From positions 1-59,525 of the forward strand of contig JAIOXK010000005.1 in assembly GCA_021741645.1 (NCBI GenBank): a DNA stretch of 59,525 bases, given 5' to 3'. Positions within the stretch are counted from its first letter, which is position 1; each line of letters begins with the position of its first letter. The DNA comes from Candidatus Nanopelagicales bacterium (GTDB taxonomy: Bacteria > Actinomycetota > Actinomycetes > S36-B12). Below, in pieces: positions 20,063-33,594 of this stretch. A program made the translations under genes and the position numbers. The notes under the pieces were generated by a model that saw only the letters and a program-made list of their open reading frames with translations, searched no databases and was not told where the DNA came from.

Positions 20063-21058
20063 GTGGAGCGGCGGGACATGGCGATGACGGCGGCGGTGAA
20101 GGACGAGCTGAGCCGTGTCGAGGTGACCAAGTCGTGCTGTCGCAAGGCGGAGGTGTCCACGATTCTTCGCTTCGCCGGTGGCCTGCACATCGTGAGCGGA
20201 CATATCGTGATCGAGGCGGAACTCGACACCGGCGCGGCCGCTCGACGCCTGCGCAAGGACATCTTCGACGTGTACGGACACGAGGCGGATGTGGCCATTG
20301 TCCAGTCCGGGGGAATTCGCAAGGGCTCTCGCTATCTCGTGCGAGTGGTCGACGGCGGCGAGGCCCTTGCCCGCCAGACCGGCATCGTGGACGGCAGCGG
20401 GCGCCCGGTCCGTGGTCTTCCGCCGGCCATCGTCACCGGTGGGGTCTGCGACGTCGAGTCGGCGTGGCGGGGCGCCTTTCTGGCACATGGGTCTCTGACG
20501 GAGCCCGGGCGTTCCTCCTCCTTGGAAATCACCTGCCCGGGCCCGGAGGCAGCGCTCGCCCTCGTCGGGGCTGCTCGTCGGCTCGGCATCGCAGCGAAGT
20601 CGCGCGAAGTTCGCGGGGTCGATCGCGTCGTGATCCGCGACGGGGATGCCATCAGCGCCATGCTCACCCGGCTGGGAGCTCATGAGTCGGTGATGGCATG
20701 GGAGGAGCGACGCATGCGTCGCGAGGTGCGCGCCACCGCGAATCGGCTCGCGAATTTCGATGACGCCAACCTGCGGCGTTCGGCTCGCGCCGCCGTCGCT
20801 GCGGGAGCGCGCGTGCAGCGGGCCATGGAGATCCTCGGCGATGACGTCCCCGAGCACCTGCTCTTCGCCGGTCGGCTCCGCCTGGAGCACCAGCAGGCCA
20901 GCCTCGAGGAGCTGGGTGCGCTTGCGGACCCGCCCCTGACGAAGGACGCCATCGCCGGGCGGATCCGACGGCTGCTCGCGCTGGCCGACAAGCAGGCGGC
21001 CGATCTCGGCATCCCTGACACCGAATCCGCGCTGGGCCCGGACCTGCTGCTGCCGTGA
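20063..21058 (+). CDS. whiA: Sporulation/cell-division regulator WhiA
   Basis: [56 protein letters not shown]; WhiA C-terminal HTH. Start may be ATG 20078. Confidence 0.97.
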   Translation: MERRDMAMTAAVKDELSRVEVTKSCCRKAEVSTILRFAGGLHIVSGHIVIEAELDTGAAARRLRKDIFDVYGHEADVAIVQSGGIRKGSRYLVRVVDGGEALARQTGIVDGSGRPVRGLPPAIVTGGVCDVESAWRGAFLAHGSLTEPGRSSSLEITCPGPEAALALVGAARRLGIAAKSREVRGVDRVVIRDGDAISAMLTRLGAHESVMAWEERRMRREVRATANRLANFDDANLRRSARAAVAAGARVQRAMEILGDDVPEHLLFAGRLRLEHQQASLEELGALADPPLTKDAIAGRIRRLLALADKQAADLGIPDTESALGPDLLLP

Positions 21059-22119
21059 TCCCCGAGGTGCCAGCTGCGGACTCCTACGAGTGCGTGTACG
21101 TCACTCGTGGCTGGGGGATACATGACGAACGCTGGGCGCGGGCACTTCTGGAATTGGGTCTGCGCCCCTTTGTGATCTCCCTTGACCGCGATGTGCACGA
21201 CCTGCTGGAGCTTCGCGAAGCCGTGCAGCGATCCGCGGACCGTGACCATCCGGTGCTTGCTGGCCCGTTGGACACGGTTGCCCCTGCCCTCACGGACCTT
21301 GGTGTGCCCGTGGTCGGTCTGTCGTGGGGCTACGACCTGACCGAGGCGGCCTCCCGCGGGGAGGACCTCACATGGCTCACCGCACTCTCCGGTCTCGTCG
21401 TGGACTCAACGTGGAATCAAAGCGTTGCTCTGAGCGCTGGGGTGTCGGCGGACAGCATCACGTACCTGCCGTGGGGAGTGGACCTCGATGTCTTTGCCTT
21501 CCACGGGCCGTGGATTGACGCCTTCCTGCTCGGAGTACCGCCGCATGCACCGCTGGTGGTGACCCTGCGAGCACACGAGCCCCTGTATCGGGTCGAGGAC
21601 GTCGTCCGCGGGTTCGCGGCCGTCCCTCGGCGCGTGGACGTTCACGAGGACTTTCCGGATCCCTACCTGATCATCGGGAACGAGGGATCCCTCACCGAGC
21701 GGCTCCGAGAACTGGTCACGGAACTGGGCATTGGCGAACGGGTGCGCTTCATCGGTCGAGTGCCGGAGTCCGACCTCGTTCCGCTTCTGGGCCGCGCCGC
21801 GTGCTACGTCTCAGCTGCCGAGGTCGACGGCACCTCGGTCACACTGCTGCAGGCCATGGCCTGTGGCACGCCTGCGGTGGTCAGTGAGTCTCCGGGCAAC
21901 CTGGACTGGATCGAGCAAGGTCAGACCGGCTACACCTTTCCCATCGGTGACGTGACCGCACTGACGAGGGTGCTGATCGACGTCACCGCGCACTATCCGA
22001 TTGCGGTGGTTGAGCGTGCCCGCGGTCAGGTGCAGGAGCGGGCTGACTGGCATGCGAACCTGCCCCGCTTGCGCCAGGCCCTCCAGCGAAGTGGCACTCG
22101 ACTTGGCCCCGAGGGGTGA
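21055..22119 (+). CDS. Group 1 (GT4-like) glycosyltransferase
   Basis: [15 protein letters not shown] ... [19 protein letters not shown] ... [62 protein letters not shown]-terminal motifs; 4-nt overlap with whiA. Confidence 0.88.
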   Translation: MIPEVPAADSYECVYVTRGWGIHDERWARALLELGLRPFVISLDRDVHDLLELREAVQRSADRDHPVLAGPLDTVAPALTDLGVPVVGLSWGYDLTEAASRGEDLTWLTALSGLVVDSTWNQSVALSAGVSADSITYLPWGVDLDVFAFHGPWIDAFLLGVPPHAPLVVTLRAHEPLYRVEDVVRGFAAVPRRVDVHEDFPDPYLIIGNEGSLTERLRELVTELGIGERVRFIGRVPESDLVPLLGRAACYVSAAEVDGTSVTLLQAMACGTPAVVSESPGNLDWIEQGQTGYTFPIGDVTALTRVLIDVTAHYPIAVVERARGQVQERADWHANLPRLRQALQRSGTRLGPEG

Positions 22120-22201
22120 GCCGCTCGACCTGATGCGAGGACGTCCTTTCTTAGGACTCTCAGGGGTCCTCGCCTGCCACGACTCCCCGGAAGTGGACTG
22201 A

Positions 22202-23275
<1,074 letters not shown>

Positions 23276-23284
23276 GGACGAAGC

Positions 23285-24484
23285 ATGAAGTCACTCGACG
23301 ACCTTGATGTCGCCGGGCGGACAGTGTTGGTCAGGGCGGACTTCAACGTCCCCCTGGCTGACGGTCCGGACGGCTCCCGCGTGATCACGGATGACGGCCG
23401 CATCGTGGCCGCTCTGCCGACCCTGGAGTACCTCCGATCGAAGGGGGCGCGGGTGATCGTGGCCGCTCACCTCGGACGGGCCAAGGGGGTACGAGTCCCG
23501 GAACTGAGTCTGGCGCCGGTAGCGGCCCGCTTGGGCGACCTCCTGGGCACCACCGTGACTCTCGCGGATCTGGCCGATGCGCCACCGCTGGTGGCAGGAA
23601 TGGCTCCCGGAGATGTCCTGCTTCTGGAGAACATCAGGTTCGATGGTCGAGAGACCAGCAAGGACGCTGACGAGCGGGCTGAGCTGGCCAAGGAGTTGGC
23701 GGCGCTGGCTGACGTGTACGTGTCCGATGGCTTTGGCGTGGTGCACCGCAATCAGGCCTCGGTCACGGACGTCGCCCGTCTTCTGCCGAGCGCGGCCGGC
23801 CGCCTGGTCCATCAGGAGGCATCCGTCTTCGGCGGAATCATGGCGGAGCCGGCCCGACCCTTCGTGGTCATCCTGGGCGGTTCGAAGGTCAGCGACAAGC
23901 TGGGCGTGATCGGCAACCTGATCGGGCGGGTCGACCGGCTGCTGATCGGTGGGGGTATGGCCTACACCTTCCTCAAGGCCCAGGGCCTGGGCGTCGGCGA
24001 GTCCCTTCTCGAGGCCGATCAGGTGGAGACCGTCCGCGGCTTCATCGACGAGGCGGCCACCAGGGGAGTCGAACTGCTCCTCCCCGTGGACTTCGTGGTC
24101 GCCGATCGGTTCGCGGCGGATGCGCAGACCGAGATCGTCGCGGCGGATGCCATTCCCGATGGCTGGATGGGCCTGGACATCGGCCCGCGCACCCGAGAGC
24201 TGTTCGCCAGCAAGATCGCCGATGCCGGAACGGTGGTCTGGAACGGACCGATGGGCGTGTTCGAGATGGAGCCATTCGCGGGAGGCACCCTTGCGGTCGC
24301 TCAGGCGATGGCTGGATCATCGGGCTTCACCGTGATCGGTGGCGGGGATTCCGCCGCAGCCGTTCGGCAGCTGGATGTCGACGAGACCCGCTTCACCCAC
24401 ATCAGCACCGGGGGAGGGGCCAGCCTGGAGTTCCTCGAGGGCAAGACCCTGCCCGGGCTGGCCGTTCTGGAGGAGACCACCTGA
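23285..24484 (+). CDS. pgk: Phosphoglycerate kinase
   Basis: [19 protein letters not shown] ... [14 protein letters not shown] ... [14 protein letters not shown]. Confidence 0.99.
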   Translation: MKSLDDLDVAGRTVLVRADFNVPLADGPDGSRVITDDGRIVAALPTLEYLRSKGARVIVAAHLGRAKGVRVPELSLAPVAARLGDLLGTTVTLADLADAPPLVAGMAPGDVLLLENIRFDGRETSKDADERAELAKELAALADVYVSDGFGVVHRNQASVTDVARLLPSAAGRLVHQEASVFGGIMAEPARPFVVILGGSKVSDKLGVIGNLIGRVDRLLIGGGMAYTFLKAQGLGVGESLLEADQVETVRGFIDEAATRGVELLLPVDFVVADRFAADAQTEIVAADAIPDGWMGLDIGPRTRELFASKIADAGTVVWNGPMGVFEMEPFAGGTLAVAQAMAGSSGFTVIGGGDSAAAVRQLDVDETRFTHISTGGGASLEFLEGKTLPGLAVLEETT

Positions 24485-25281
24485 TGGCAACCACCCGCAA
24501 GCCGCTGATGGCCGGCAATTGGAAGATGAATCTCAACCATCTTGAGGCAATCGCGCTGGTCCAGAAGCTGGCCTTCGCCTTGACCGACGACGATTACGCG
24601 GCGGTCGACATTGCTGTCCTTCCGCCGTTCACGGACATCAGGTCCGTGCAGACCCTTGTCGATGGCGACCGATACGACATTCTTTACGGCGCTCAGGATC
24701 TGGCGGTCAAGGACTCCGGCGCCTTCACGGGCCAGGTCAGCGGCCCGATGCTGGAGAAGCTCGGCTGCACCTTCGTGACGGTCGGGCACAGTGAGCGTCG
24801 CGAGTACAACGGCGAGACCGATGACGTTGTCCACGCAAAGGTCGAGGCGGCCCTCCGCAGCAACCTGGTGCCCATCGTGTGCATGGGTGAGGGGCTTCCC
24901 GTGCGACAGGCAGGGGAGCAGGTGCCCCACGTGCTTGCTCAGCTCGACGCGGATCTGGCGGGGTTGACGTCCGAGCAGGTGGCGGATCTGGTGATCGCCT
25001 ATGAGCCGGTGTGGGCGATCGGTACCGGCGAGGTCGCCACTCCCGAGGACGCCCAGGAGGTCTGCGGCGCTATTCGGGCCCGCGTCAAGGAGACGTTCGG
25101 CAAGGAGTCTGCCGATGCCGTGCGCATTCTCTACGGTGGGTCGGTCAAGGCCTCCAATGTGGCGGGAATCATGGCGCAGCCGGATGTCGATGGGGCCCTC
25201 GTGGGCGGAGCCAGCCTCGATCCGGACGAGTTCGTCGGGATTGTGCGCTTCCGGCTGCACCCGCCCGAGTTGGTGGGCTAG
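24484..25281 (+). CDS. tpiA: Triosephosphate isomerase
   Basis: [19 protein letters not shown] ... [17 protein letters not shown] ... [20 protein letters not shown]. Confidence 0.99.
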   Translation: MATTRKPLMAGNWKMNLNHLEAIALVQKLAFALTDDDYAAVDIAVLPPFTDIRSVQTLVDGDRYDILYGAQDLAVKDSGAFTGQVSGPMLEKLGCTFVTVGHSERREYNGETDDVVHAKVEAALRSNLVPIVCMGEGLPVRQAGEQVPHVLAQLDADLAGLTSEQVADLVIAYEPVWAIGTGEVATPEDAQEVCGAIRARVKETFGKESADAVRILYGGSVKASNVAGIMAQPDVDGALVGGASLDPDEFVGIVRFRLHPPELVG

Positions 25282-25338
25282 GGCTACGTCTATCCTCTAC
25301 AGGTCTGGTTCGTCCAGATCCATTCAACGGGAGTTCAC

Positions 25339-25584
25339 ATGATCACCGCACTCACGATCGTGCTCGCCGTGATCCTCGTGGTCACGAGCGTCCTGCTCGT
25401 CGTGCTCATCCTGCTCCACCGGGGCAAGGGCGGCGGCCTGTCCGACATGTTCGGCGGGGGCGTCAGCTCGTCCGTTGGTGGTTCATCTGTCGCAGAGAAG
25501 AACCTTGACCGTCTCACGGTCGGGCTCGGGCTCGTCTGGGCAGCAAGCATCGTCGCGGTCGGGCTCCTCGTGAGCACGGCCTGA
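25339..25584 (+). CDS. secG: Preprotein translocase subunit SecG
   Basis: 81 aa, two TM segments, GKGGGLSDMFGGGVSSSVGGSSVAEKNLDRLT; located after tpiA. Confidence 0.95.
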   Translation: MITALTIVLAVILVVTSVLLVVLILLHRGKGGGLSDMFGGGVSSSVGGSSVAEKNLDRLTVGLGLVWAASIVAVGLLVSTA

Positions 25585-25602
25585 CAGGGAGGCACAACAC
25601 AC

Positions 25603-25938
25603 ATGGCAGGTGGAAGCGCAATCCGAGGCAGCCGCGTAGGCGCCGGACCCATGGGCGAGGCTGAGCGAGGCGAAGCGGCTCCGCGCATCTACGTCTCCTT
25701 CTGGTGCTCGCGTGGCCATGAGAGCAAGCCGAGTTTCGCCGCGGATGCTGCTCCGCCGGAGGAGTGGGATTGCCCGCGCTGCGGCCTGCCGGCTGGTCCG
25801 GATCAGGAGAATCCCCCCGCTCCGCCCAAGATCGAGCCGTACAAGACCCACTTGGCCTACGTGAAGGAGCGCCGTTCAGACAAGGATGGCGCAGCCATCC
25901 TGGACGAGGCGCTGGCGAAGCTGCGCGGACAGGTCTAG
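25603..25938 (+). CDS. rbpA: RNA polymerase-binding protein RbpA
   Basis: GGSAIRGSRVGAGPMGEAERGEAAPRIYVSFWCSRGHESKPSFA...WDCPRCGLPAGPDQENPP...PYKTHLAYVKERRS: RbpA core/sigma-interacting signature. Confidence 0.97.
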   Translation: MAGGSAIRGSRVGAGPMGEAERGEAAPRIYVSFWCSRGHESKPSFAADAAPPEEWDCPRCGLPAGPDQENPPAPPKIEPYKTHLAYVKERRSDKDGAAILDEALAKLRGQV

Positions 25939-25991
25939 CAAGGAGAGTGGTCCGGCGTCACCGGGCCGCATGAGGCGCTCGAGCGGACTGA

Positions 25992-26759
25992 TCAGACCGC
26001 CGGTCGGCCCACGTCTGCCGCGAGATCGGCTGCGGCCTCCTGATCGAGGCAGTACAGGGTTCGCCGAAGTCCGCGAGCGCCGGCCGCAGGCACCTGGTAT
26101 TCACCTGATCCCGACATGAGGCTCAGGCGAACGGCGTGGGCCTTGGCGGCGCCCGAGGCCAGGATCCACACTTCCTGAGCGGCTCGGATCGTGGGGAAGG
26201 TCATCGTGATCCGGGTGGGAGGCGGCTTGGGGGCGCCGTGCACGCTCACCACGGGTCGATGGTCCCGGACGGCAGGCAACTCGGGGAAGAGCGATGCCAC
26301 GTGCGCGTCGGGCCCGATACCGAGCATCAGGATGTCCATGGACGCCGTCGCGGAGTCACCGTGCGCGAATTCAGCGAGCGCCTCACCGTAGAGGTCAGCG
26401 GCTCGCTCGGCGTCTCCGTCGACCTGCTCAGGGGTAGGTACCGAATGGACATTCGACACGGGGATATCCACGTGGTCGAGCAAGGCGGCTCGCGCCGACG
26501 TCTCGTTGCGCTCCGGATCACCCGCGGGCAGGAATCGCTCATCGCCCCACCACACATGCACTCGATGCCAATCGATCGAGTCGACACCAGCAGATCGACG
26601 CAGCGCGTCGAGAGCTGCCGTGCCTATTCCGCCTCCGGTGACGCACAGATGGGCGATTCCTGCCTCCGAGATGCGCTCGACAAGCGTCGCGACCGTGCGT
26701 GCTGCAACGGACTCGGCCAGCTCCTGCCCTGAGGCGTGCCGGAGGATGTCGACGATCAC
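25992..26759 (-). CDS. pgl: 6-phosphogluconolactonase
   Basis: HVWWGDERFLPAGDPERNE ... MLGIGPDAHVASLFPELPA: PGL motifs. Confidence 0.96.
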   Translation of the reverse strand: MIVDILRHASGQELAESVAARTVATLVERISEAGIAHLCVTGGGIGTAALDALRRSAGVDSIDWHRVHVWWGDERFLPAGDPERNETSARAALLDHVDIPVSNVHSVPTPEQVDGDAERAADLYGEALAEFAHGDSATASMDILMLGIGPDAHVASLFPELPAVRDHRPVVSVHGAPKPPPTRITMTFPTIRAAQEVWILASGAAKAHAVRLSLMSGSGEYQVPAAGARGLRRTLYCLDQEAAADLAADVGRPAV

Positions 26760-27651
26760 GGAAGCCTCAGGTGATGCAGCACCTGCGCATAGACCTCGTC
26801 CGGATCCAGACGACGCAACTCCTCGGACAGCAGCCCGGCGATCCCGCGGCGGGGCAGTGAGATTCGGGCGGGTGCCATGCCAGGCCGAGTGAGGGTGGCG
26901 GTGTCCCCCTCGGGACGACTCACGCAGATGTCACCATCGTCAGTGACGAGCCGTATCTCGGTGATGCCGGGTCCATCGCCGGCATGGATGGGTACGGGGA
27001 CCCGCAACGTCATGTTGAGCCAAGACTGGAGCAGCAGTGCGCTCGGGTTGTCCGGTTCGGCCACCACCGAGGCCTCGGTGACGATCGGCCGACCCTGATC
27101 CATGGCGGAGGCGAGAGCTGAACGCCATGGAGTGAGGCGGGTCCAGGCAAGGTCCGTATCGCCTGGGCGATACCCCTCCTTGCGTCGGGCCAACTCGACG
27201 TAGACATCCTCGGCCGTTGACGCATCGGAGATTCGTCGCTGGGCATGCCGTCCGATGTGATCGTCAAGGGGGACGTCAGGAGCATCGGCGGGCCAGTAGG
27301 CGACGACGGGGGTGTCCGACAGCAGCAGGGGGATCGCGACCGAATTGGCATGGTCGGCGAGTTCGCCACGCAGCCGCAGGACGGCGACCTCGCCCGGCCC
27401 ATCCTCGCCGCCGACTGCGATCTCGGCGTCGAGTCGAGGAGCCTGCCGACTGGGCCGAGGAATCAGCGTGATGATGCGCATGGGGTGCTGGCGTGCCGCA
27501 GCGACTGCACCAGACGTCGCGTCCGCCTGAAACTCCTCGTCGCTGAGGATCAGAAGCGTCAGGACCATGCCGGTCGCGGGGGAGCCATTCCGGTGGCGCT
27601 CCTGCGCGATGGTGGCCGCGACAGCGCCCCCGCTGGTGTCGTCGAGTCGAA

Positions 27652-27655
<4 letters not shown>
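26756..27655 (-). CDS. opcA: Glucose-6-phosphate dehydrogenase assembly protein OpcA
   Basis: Between zwf and pgl; [12 protein letters not shown]...[11 protein letters not shown]...[25 protein letters not shown] typical of OpcA. Confidence 0.94.
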
Positions 27656-29199
<1,544 letters not shown>

Positions 29200-29200
29200 G

Positions 29201-30316
29201 TCACAGACCGGCTGCGGCAGAGACGGTGCCGCGGAGCTGCTCCCATGAGTCGATGAACTTCGTGACCCCCTCCGCCTCGAGGGTCGCGCTCACATCAGCC
29301 TGGCTGATCCCCAAGGACTCAAGGGAGGACCACACCTCGGCAGAAGCGGCGAAGGTGCCGTCGACGGTGTCGCGCGGCACGGGCCCGTTGTCAGCGACTG
29401 CCCGCAGCGTGGCCTCGGGCATCGTGTTGACGCAGCCCCTCACGACGAGATCCAGCACGTAACGCGTAGGAGCCATGGTTGGGTCCTTGACCCCCGTGGA
29501 CGCCCACAGAGGTCGTTGCCTATGCGCGCCGGCTCGTTCAAGCTCGGCCCAACGCGGCGAACGGGTGCTCTCCAGGTGGGCCTGCCATACGAGTCGCCCC
29601 GTGGCGATCGCGGCTTCGCCGTGCAGTGCCTGGGCCGCGGGAGATTCGATATCGCGCAGACGGCCATCCACTTCAGTGTCGATTCGACTGATGAAGAAGC
29701 TCGCCACCGATCGAATCCTGGTGAGGTCATGCCCGCGTTCGAGGGCAAGCTCAAGGCCGCGAACGTAGGCCTCGACTACGGCGTCATAGCGCTCGACGGA
29801 GAAGATGAGGGTGACATTGACGCTGATGCCTGACCCGATGACCTCCGTGATGGCCGGAAGCCCCTCGGGGGTCGCGGGGATCTTGATGAGGGCGTTCGGG
29901 CGGTCGACGATCGCCCACAGTTGCCGTGCCTGATCGACCGTCGCCTCGGTGTCATGAGCGAGGCGCGGATCGACCTCGATGGAGACGCGCCCGTCCTCTC
30001 CGTTCGAGGTCTCGAACAACGGGAGGAAGACGTCGCACGCAGCGCGCACGTCATCGGTGGTCAGGGACCTGATGATGGAGTCGACGTCCGAGCCGGCATT
30101 CGCCAGCGCCGCGAGTTGATCGGCGTAGGCCGCGGCACCCCCTGAGATGGCCTTCTCGAAGATGGTGGGATTGGTTGTCACGCCCCGCACGGAGTCGATC
30201 GTGATCATGTCCGCGAGCTGACCGGAGGTGATCCGGGTGCGGTCGAGGTCGTCCAGCCAGACCGAGACGCCAGCCGCGGTGAGGTCCTGCAGGTTCGCTT
30301 GAGGTGCGCTGCTCAT
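29201..30316 (-). CDS. tal: Transaldolase
   Basis: [23 protein letters not shown]...[13 protein letters not shown]...[16 protein letters not shown]. Confidence 0.97.
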   Translation of the reverse strand: MSSAPQANLQDLTAAGVSVWLDDLDRTRITSGQLADMITIDSVRGVTTNPTIFEKAISGGAAAYADQLAALANAGSDVDSIIRSLTTDDVRAACDVFLPLFETSNGEDGRVSIEVDPRLAHDTEATVDQARQLWAIVDRPNALIKIPATPEGLPAITEVIGSGISVNVTLIFSVERYDAVVEAYVRGLELALERGHDLTRIRSVASFFISRIDTEVDGRLRDIESPAAQALHGEAAIATGRLVWQAHLESTRSPRWAELERAGAHRQRPLWASTGVKDPTMAPTRYVLDLVVRGCVNTMPEATLRAVADNGPVPRDTVDGTFAASAEVWSSLESLGISQADVSATLEAEGVTKFIDSWEQLRGTVSAAAGL

Positions 30317-30343
30317 GTGGTGGGTTCCTTCACGGGCTCGATA

Positions 30344-30376
30344 GCGGGGGCTCGTTGGCGGGGGCTCGTTGGCGGG
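30344..30376. repeat. 14-nt tandem direct repeat (2.4 copies) between tkt and tal
   Basis: GCGGGGGCTCGTTG|GCGGGGGCTCGTTG|GCGGG. Confidence 0.9.
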
Positions 30377-30397
30377 TGGACGGTGACGGGGGACGGG

Positions 30398-32497
30398 TCA
30401 GTCTCGCTGGCTGGCAGCCAGGGTTGCTCGTGCCTGGCGGACGATGTCATCCACGGTGATGCCGGCGTCGCGGAATAGGATGGCGGGATCGGCACTGGCG
30501 CCGAAGTGATCAATGCCCACGACGCGACCGCTCGTGCCCACGAAACGCCACCAGCCGAGGGTGGCTCCCGCTTCGACTGCTACGCGAGCGGTGACCGACG
30601 GGGGGATGACGGCATCCCGATAGGACGCATCCTGCTGGTCGAACCACTCCAGGCAGGGCAGGGAGATGACCCTGGTGCCAGTGCCCTCAGCCTCGAGAAC
30701 CTCGGCTGCGGCAAGGGCGAGCTGCACCTCAGAGCCGGTCGCCAGGAGGAGGACGGACGCGTTGTCGCTGTCTCGAACGACGTAGCCGCCGCGGGCGACA
30801 CCCGCCCAGACCTCGCTGACGGGCAGGTCCAGTGTCGGCACATTCTGCCGAGTGAGGACGAGACCGACCGGTCCGTGCTGACGGAGGGTTGCGCGCCACG
30901 CGGCTGCGGTTTCATTGGCATCAGCCGGTCGGACGACCGCAAGGTCGGGCATGGCGCGTAGCGACCACAGGTGCTCAATCGGCTGATGCGTAGGGCCGTC
31001 CTCGCCCAGGCCGATCGAATCGTGGGTCCACACGTAGGTGACCGGAGTCTTCATGAGAGCGGAGAGTCGGACGGCCCCGCGCATGTAGTCCGAGAAGACG
31101 AGGAAGGTCCCGCCGAACGGCCGCGTGAGTCCGTGAAGCGCGATGCCGTTCATGATCGCCCCCATGGCGTGCTCACGAACGCCGTAGTGGACGACACGCC
31201 CGTAGGGCGATCCCTGACCCGTGGGGTTGCCCGGTGGCAGGAAACTCGCTGCGCCCTCGATGGTGGTGTTGTTGGACTCTGCGAGGTCTGCGGAGCCACC
31301 CCAGAGTTCGGGCATCACCCGGGCGAGGGCATTGATGACCTCACCTGATGCCTTGCGGGTGGAAACGGATGGCGCATCGAACACGGGCACGGCGGCATCG
31401 AGATCACTGGGCACGTCGCGCTGCACGAGGCGAGTCAGAAGGGCTGCTCGGTCAGGATTGTTCAGCGACCACTCGGTGAAGGCGGCATTCCAACTCCGCC
31501 GGACATCGTCCACGCGAGCGCGCAGTCGCTGCCTGAGGCGATCAAGGAGGTCAGTGTCGAACGCGAAGTCCTCGTCTGGATTCAGGCCGAGGATCTCCTT
31601 GGTGGCCCGTACCTCGTCGGCACCGAGCGCGGATCCATGCGCCTTGGCGGTGTTGCGCGCATGGGGAGCAGGCCAGGCGATCGTGGTCCGCAATTGGATC
31701 AGCGTCGGCCGGGAGCGCTCTGCCTTGGCCTTGCCGATTGCCTCGAACAGGCCGGCGACATCCACTGAACCGTCCGGCAGTTGGTCCACGCGATGAGTGG
31801 CCCAGCCGTAGGCGCGGTATCGCTCGCACACATCCTCGTCGAAGGCGAGTGCGGTATCGCCCTCGATGGAGATGTGGTTGTCGTCGTAGATGACGCAGAG
31901 TTCGTTCAGCTTCTGCAGGCCAGCGAGGGAGGACGCCTCTGAGGTGATGCCCTCCTCGAGATCTCCGTCGCCGGCGATCGCCCAGATGCGGTGGTCGAAC
32001 GGGCTGTCGTCACGTGCGGCACTCGGGTCCAGCAGCCCGCGCTCATATCGGGCAGCCATGGCCATACCCACCGCCATGGACAGTCCCTGGCCGAGCGGTC
32101 CGGTGGTGGCCTCCACACCCGCGGTGTGACCGTGCTCGGGATGCCCGGGGGTCCGGCTGCCAGCGGTCCGGAATGACTCGAGGTCAGCGAGCGTGAGTCC
32201 GTAGTCCGAGAGGAAGAGCTGGCTGTAGAGGGTCAGGCTGGTGTGGCCTCCCGAGAGGACGAAGCGGTCCCGCCCGAGCCAGCTGGGGTCGTGGGGGTCG
32301 TGTCGCATGACCTTCTGGAAGAGCAGATAGGCGACGGGAGCCAGGGTCATGGCCGTGCCGGGGTGGCCGTTACCCACGCGCTGGACTGCGTCAGCCGCGA
32401 TGGCCCGCAGATAGGCGACGGCGCGGTCATCGTCCGCAGACCATTCCAGCTCGGGGCTCTCGACGGGCTCAGGATCCAGGTGAGATGAGGGACGCAT
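30398..32497 (-). CDS. tkt: Transketolase
   Basis: GNGHPGTAMTLAPVAYLLFQKVMRHDP...TGPLGQGLSMAVGMAMAARYE...THDSIGLGEDGPTHQPIEHL. Confidence 0.98.
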   Translation of the reverse strand: MRPSSHLDPEPVESPELEWSADDDRAVAYLRAIAADAVQRVGNGHPGTAMTLAPVAYLLFQKVMRHDPHDPSWLGRDRFVLSGGHTSLTLYSQLFLSDYGLTLADLESFRTAGSRTPGHPEHGHTAGVEATTGPLGQGLSMAVGMAMAARYERGLLDPSAARDDSPFDHRIWAIAGDGDLEEGITSEASSLAGLQKLNELCVIYDDNHISIEGDTALAFDEDVCERYRAYGWATHRVDQLPDGSVDVAGLFEAIGKAKAERSRPTLIQLRTTIAWPAPHARNTAKAHGSALGADEVRATKEILGLNPDEDFAFDTDLLDRLRQRLRARVDDVRRSWNAAFTEWSLNNPDRAALLTRLVQRDVPSDLDAAVPVFDAPSVSTRKASGEVINALARVMPELWGGSADLAESNNTTIEGAASFLPPGNPTGQGSPYGRVVHYGVREHAMGAIMNGIALHGLTRPFGGTFLVFSDYMRGAVRLSALMKTPVTYVWTHDSIGLGEDGPTHQPIEHLWSLRAMPDLAVVRPADANETAAAWRATLRQHGPVGLVLTRQNVPTLDLPVSEVWAGVARGGYVVRDSDNASVLLLATGSEVQLALAAAEVLEAEGTGTRVISLPCLEWFDQQDASYRDAVIPPSVTARVAVEAGATLGWWRFVGTSGRVVGIDHFGASADPAILFRDAGITVDDIVRQARATLAASQRD

Positions 32498-32503
32498 GAG
32501 GCA

Positions 32504-32509
32504 AGCCTA
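32504..32509 (-). promoter_or_regulatory. Leaderless-type -10 (TAGGCT-N6-ATG) of tkt
   Basis: TAGGCT-TGCCTC-ATG on minus strand. Confidence 0.5.
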
Positions 32510-32594
32510 GTGATGGATGCACCCGCATTCGGCGGACCGTGGGGAAGGTACGCTGTCTTTGCCCGATGTTCTCGGGTGGTCAACCAAGGGTGCT

Positions 32595-32659
32595 CGGATG
32601 ACCAGTTCGGATGATGACTTCGAACGACGAGTTCGGACGACCAGATCGGGAGCGGAGTC
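32595..32659. repeat. Imperfect 13-nt tandem repeats (4 clear copies plus a weak fifth) in the tkt/ctaB divergent region
   Basis: CGGATGACCAGTT / CGGATGATGACTT / CGAACGACGAGTT / CGGACGACCAGAT / CGGGAGCGGAGTC at exact 13-nt spacing. Confidence 0.8.
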
Positions 32660-33579
32660 GGGTGACCCTAGTGGAGCAGCAAGCCGGTGAGGTCACGCTC
32701 CGTGCCCGAGTACGTGCCCACGTGGCGTTGACCAAGCCGCGAATCGTCGAGCTCCTGCTGGCAACGGCCATCCCGACGATGTTCCTGGCGGCCGGTGGCC
32801 TTCCACCGCTGGTTCCCACGATCGGGGTGCTCATCGGGGGCACGTTGGCAGCCGGATCTGCCAACACCTTCAACAGCGTCTACGACCGGGATATCGACGC
32901 CTTGATGGCCCGGACCTATCACCGTCCGGCCGCCCTCGGAATCGTCAGCGTGCGAGCAGGCATGGTGCAGGGCGTGCTCCTGGGCGTTCTGAGTGCGCTG
33001 GTGCTCTGGGCCACGGCGAACGTGCTGTCCGCGATGCTCGCTCTGGTGGCCATCGTCTTCTACGCGGTCGTGTACACGATGATCCTGAAGCGGCGGACGT
33101 CGCAGAACATCGTGTGGGGCGGTGCGGCCGGCTGCATGCCGGTCCTGATTGCCTGGGCCGCGGTCACCGACTCGCTCAGCTGGACACCGGTGGTGCTCTT
33201 CCTGATCGTCTTCTTCTGGACCCCTCCCCACTATTGGCCGCTGGCCATGCGCTTCCGGGAGGACTATGCGGCGGCGGGTGTGCCGATGCTGCCCGTCGTG
33301 AAGAGCGATGCAGAGGTCGTGCGCAGCATCCTCTGGTACTCCTGGGTGATGGTGGGAGTGTCGCTGGCACTGGTGCCGATCGCCCCCATGGGCTGGGTTT
33401 ACGCGGTGGGCGCGACGGTGCTAGGGATCGCGTTCCTCTGGCAGGCCTACAGCGTTCGCAAGGCCGTTCGGCGGTCGGATGCTCAGGTGACCAAGGTCGC
33501 GATGCGCCTGTTCCACGGCTCCATCACCTATCTGGCGCTGCTGTTCCTGCTGGTGGCCTTGGAGCCGTTCGTTCCCTGA
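32611..33579 (+). CDS. ctaB: Protoheme IX farnesyltransferase
   Basis: LTKPRIVELLLATAIPTMFLAAGG ... SANTFNSVYDRDIDALMARTYHRP ... FFWTPPHYWPLAM. GTG 32662 (RBS gggagcggag) is a plausible alternative start. Confidence 0.96.
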   Translation: MMTSNDEFGRPDRERSRVTLVEQQAGEVTLRARVRAHVALTKPRIVELLLATAIPTMFLAAGGLPPLVPTIGVLIGGTLAAGSANTFNSVYDRDIDALMARTYHRPAALGIVSVRAGMVQGVLLGVLSALVLWATANVLSAMLALVAIVFYAVVYTMILKRRTSQNIVWGGAAGCMPVLIAWAAVTDSLSWTPVVLFLIVFFWTPPHYWPLAMRFREDYAAAGVPMLPVVKSDAEVVRSILWYSWVMVGVSLALVPIAPMGWVYAVGATVLGIAFLWQAYSVRKAVRRSDAQVTKVAMRLFHGSITYLALLFLLVALEPFVP

Positions 33580-33594
33580 GCTCGGGCCCGGCGG

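Noticed and set aside
25983-26000. Near-palindrome GCGGACTGATCAGACCGC at the pgl stop codon between convergent rbpA and pgl
   Set aside because: No loop or U-tract and mostly coding; too weak to call a bidirectional terminator.
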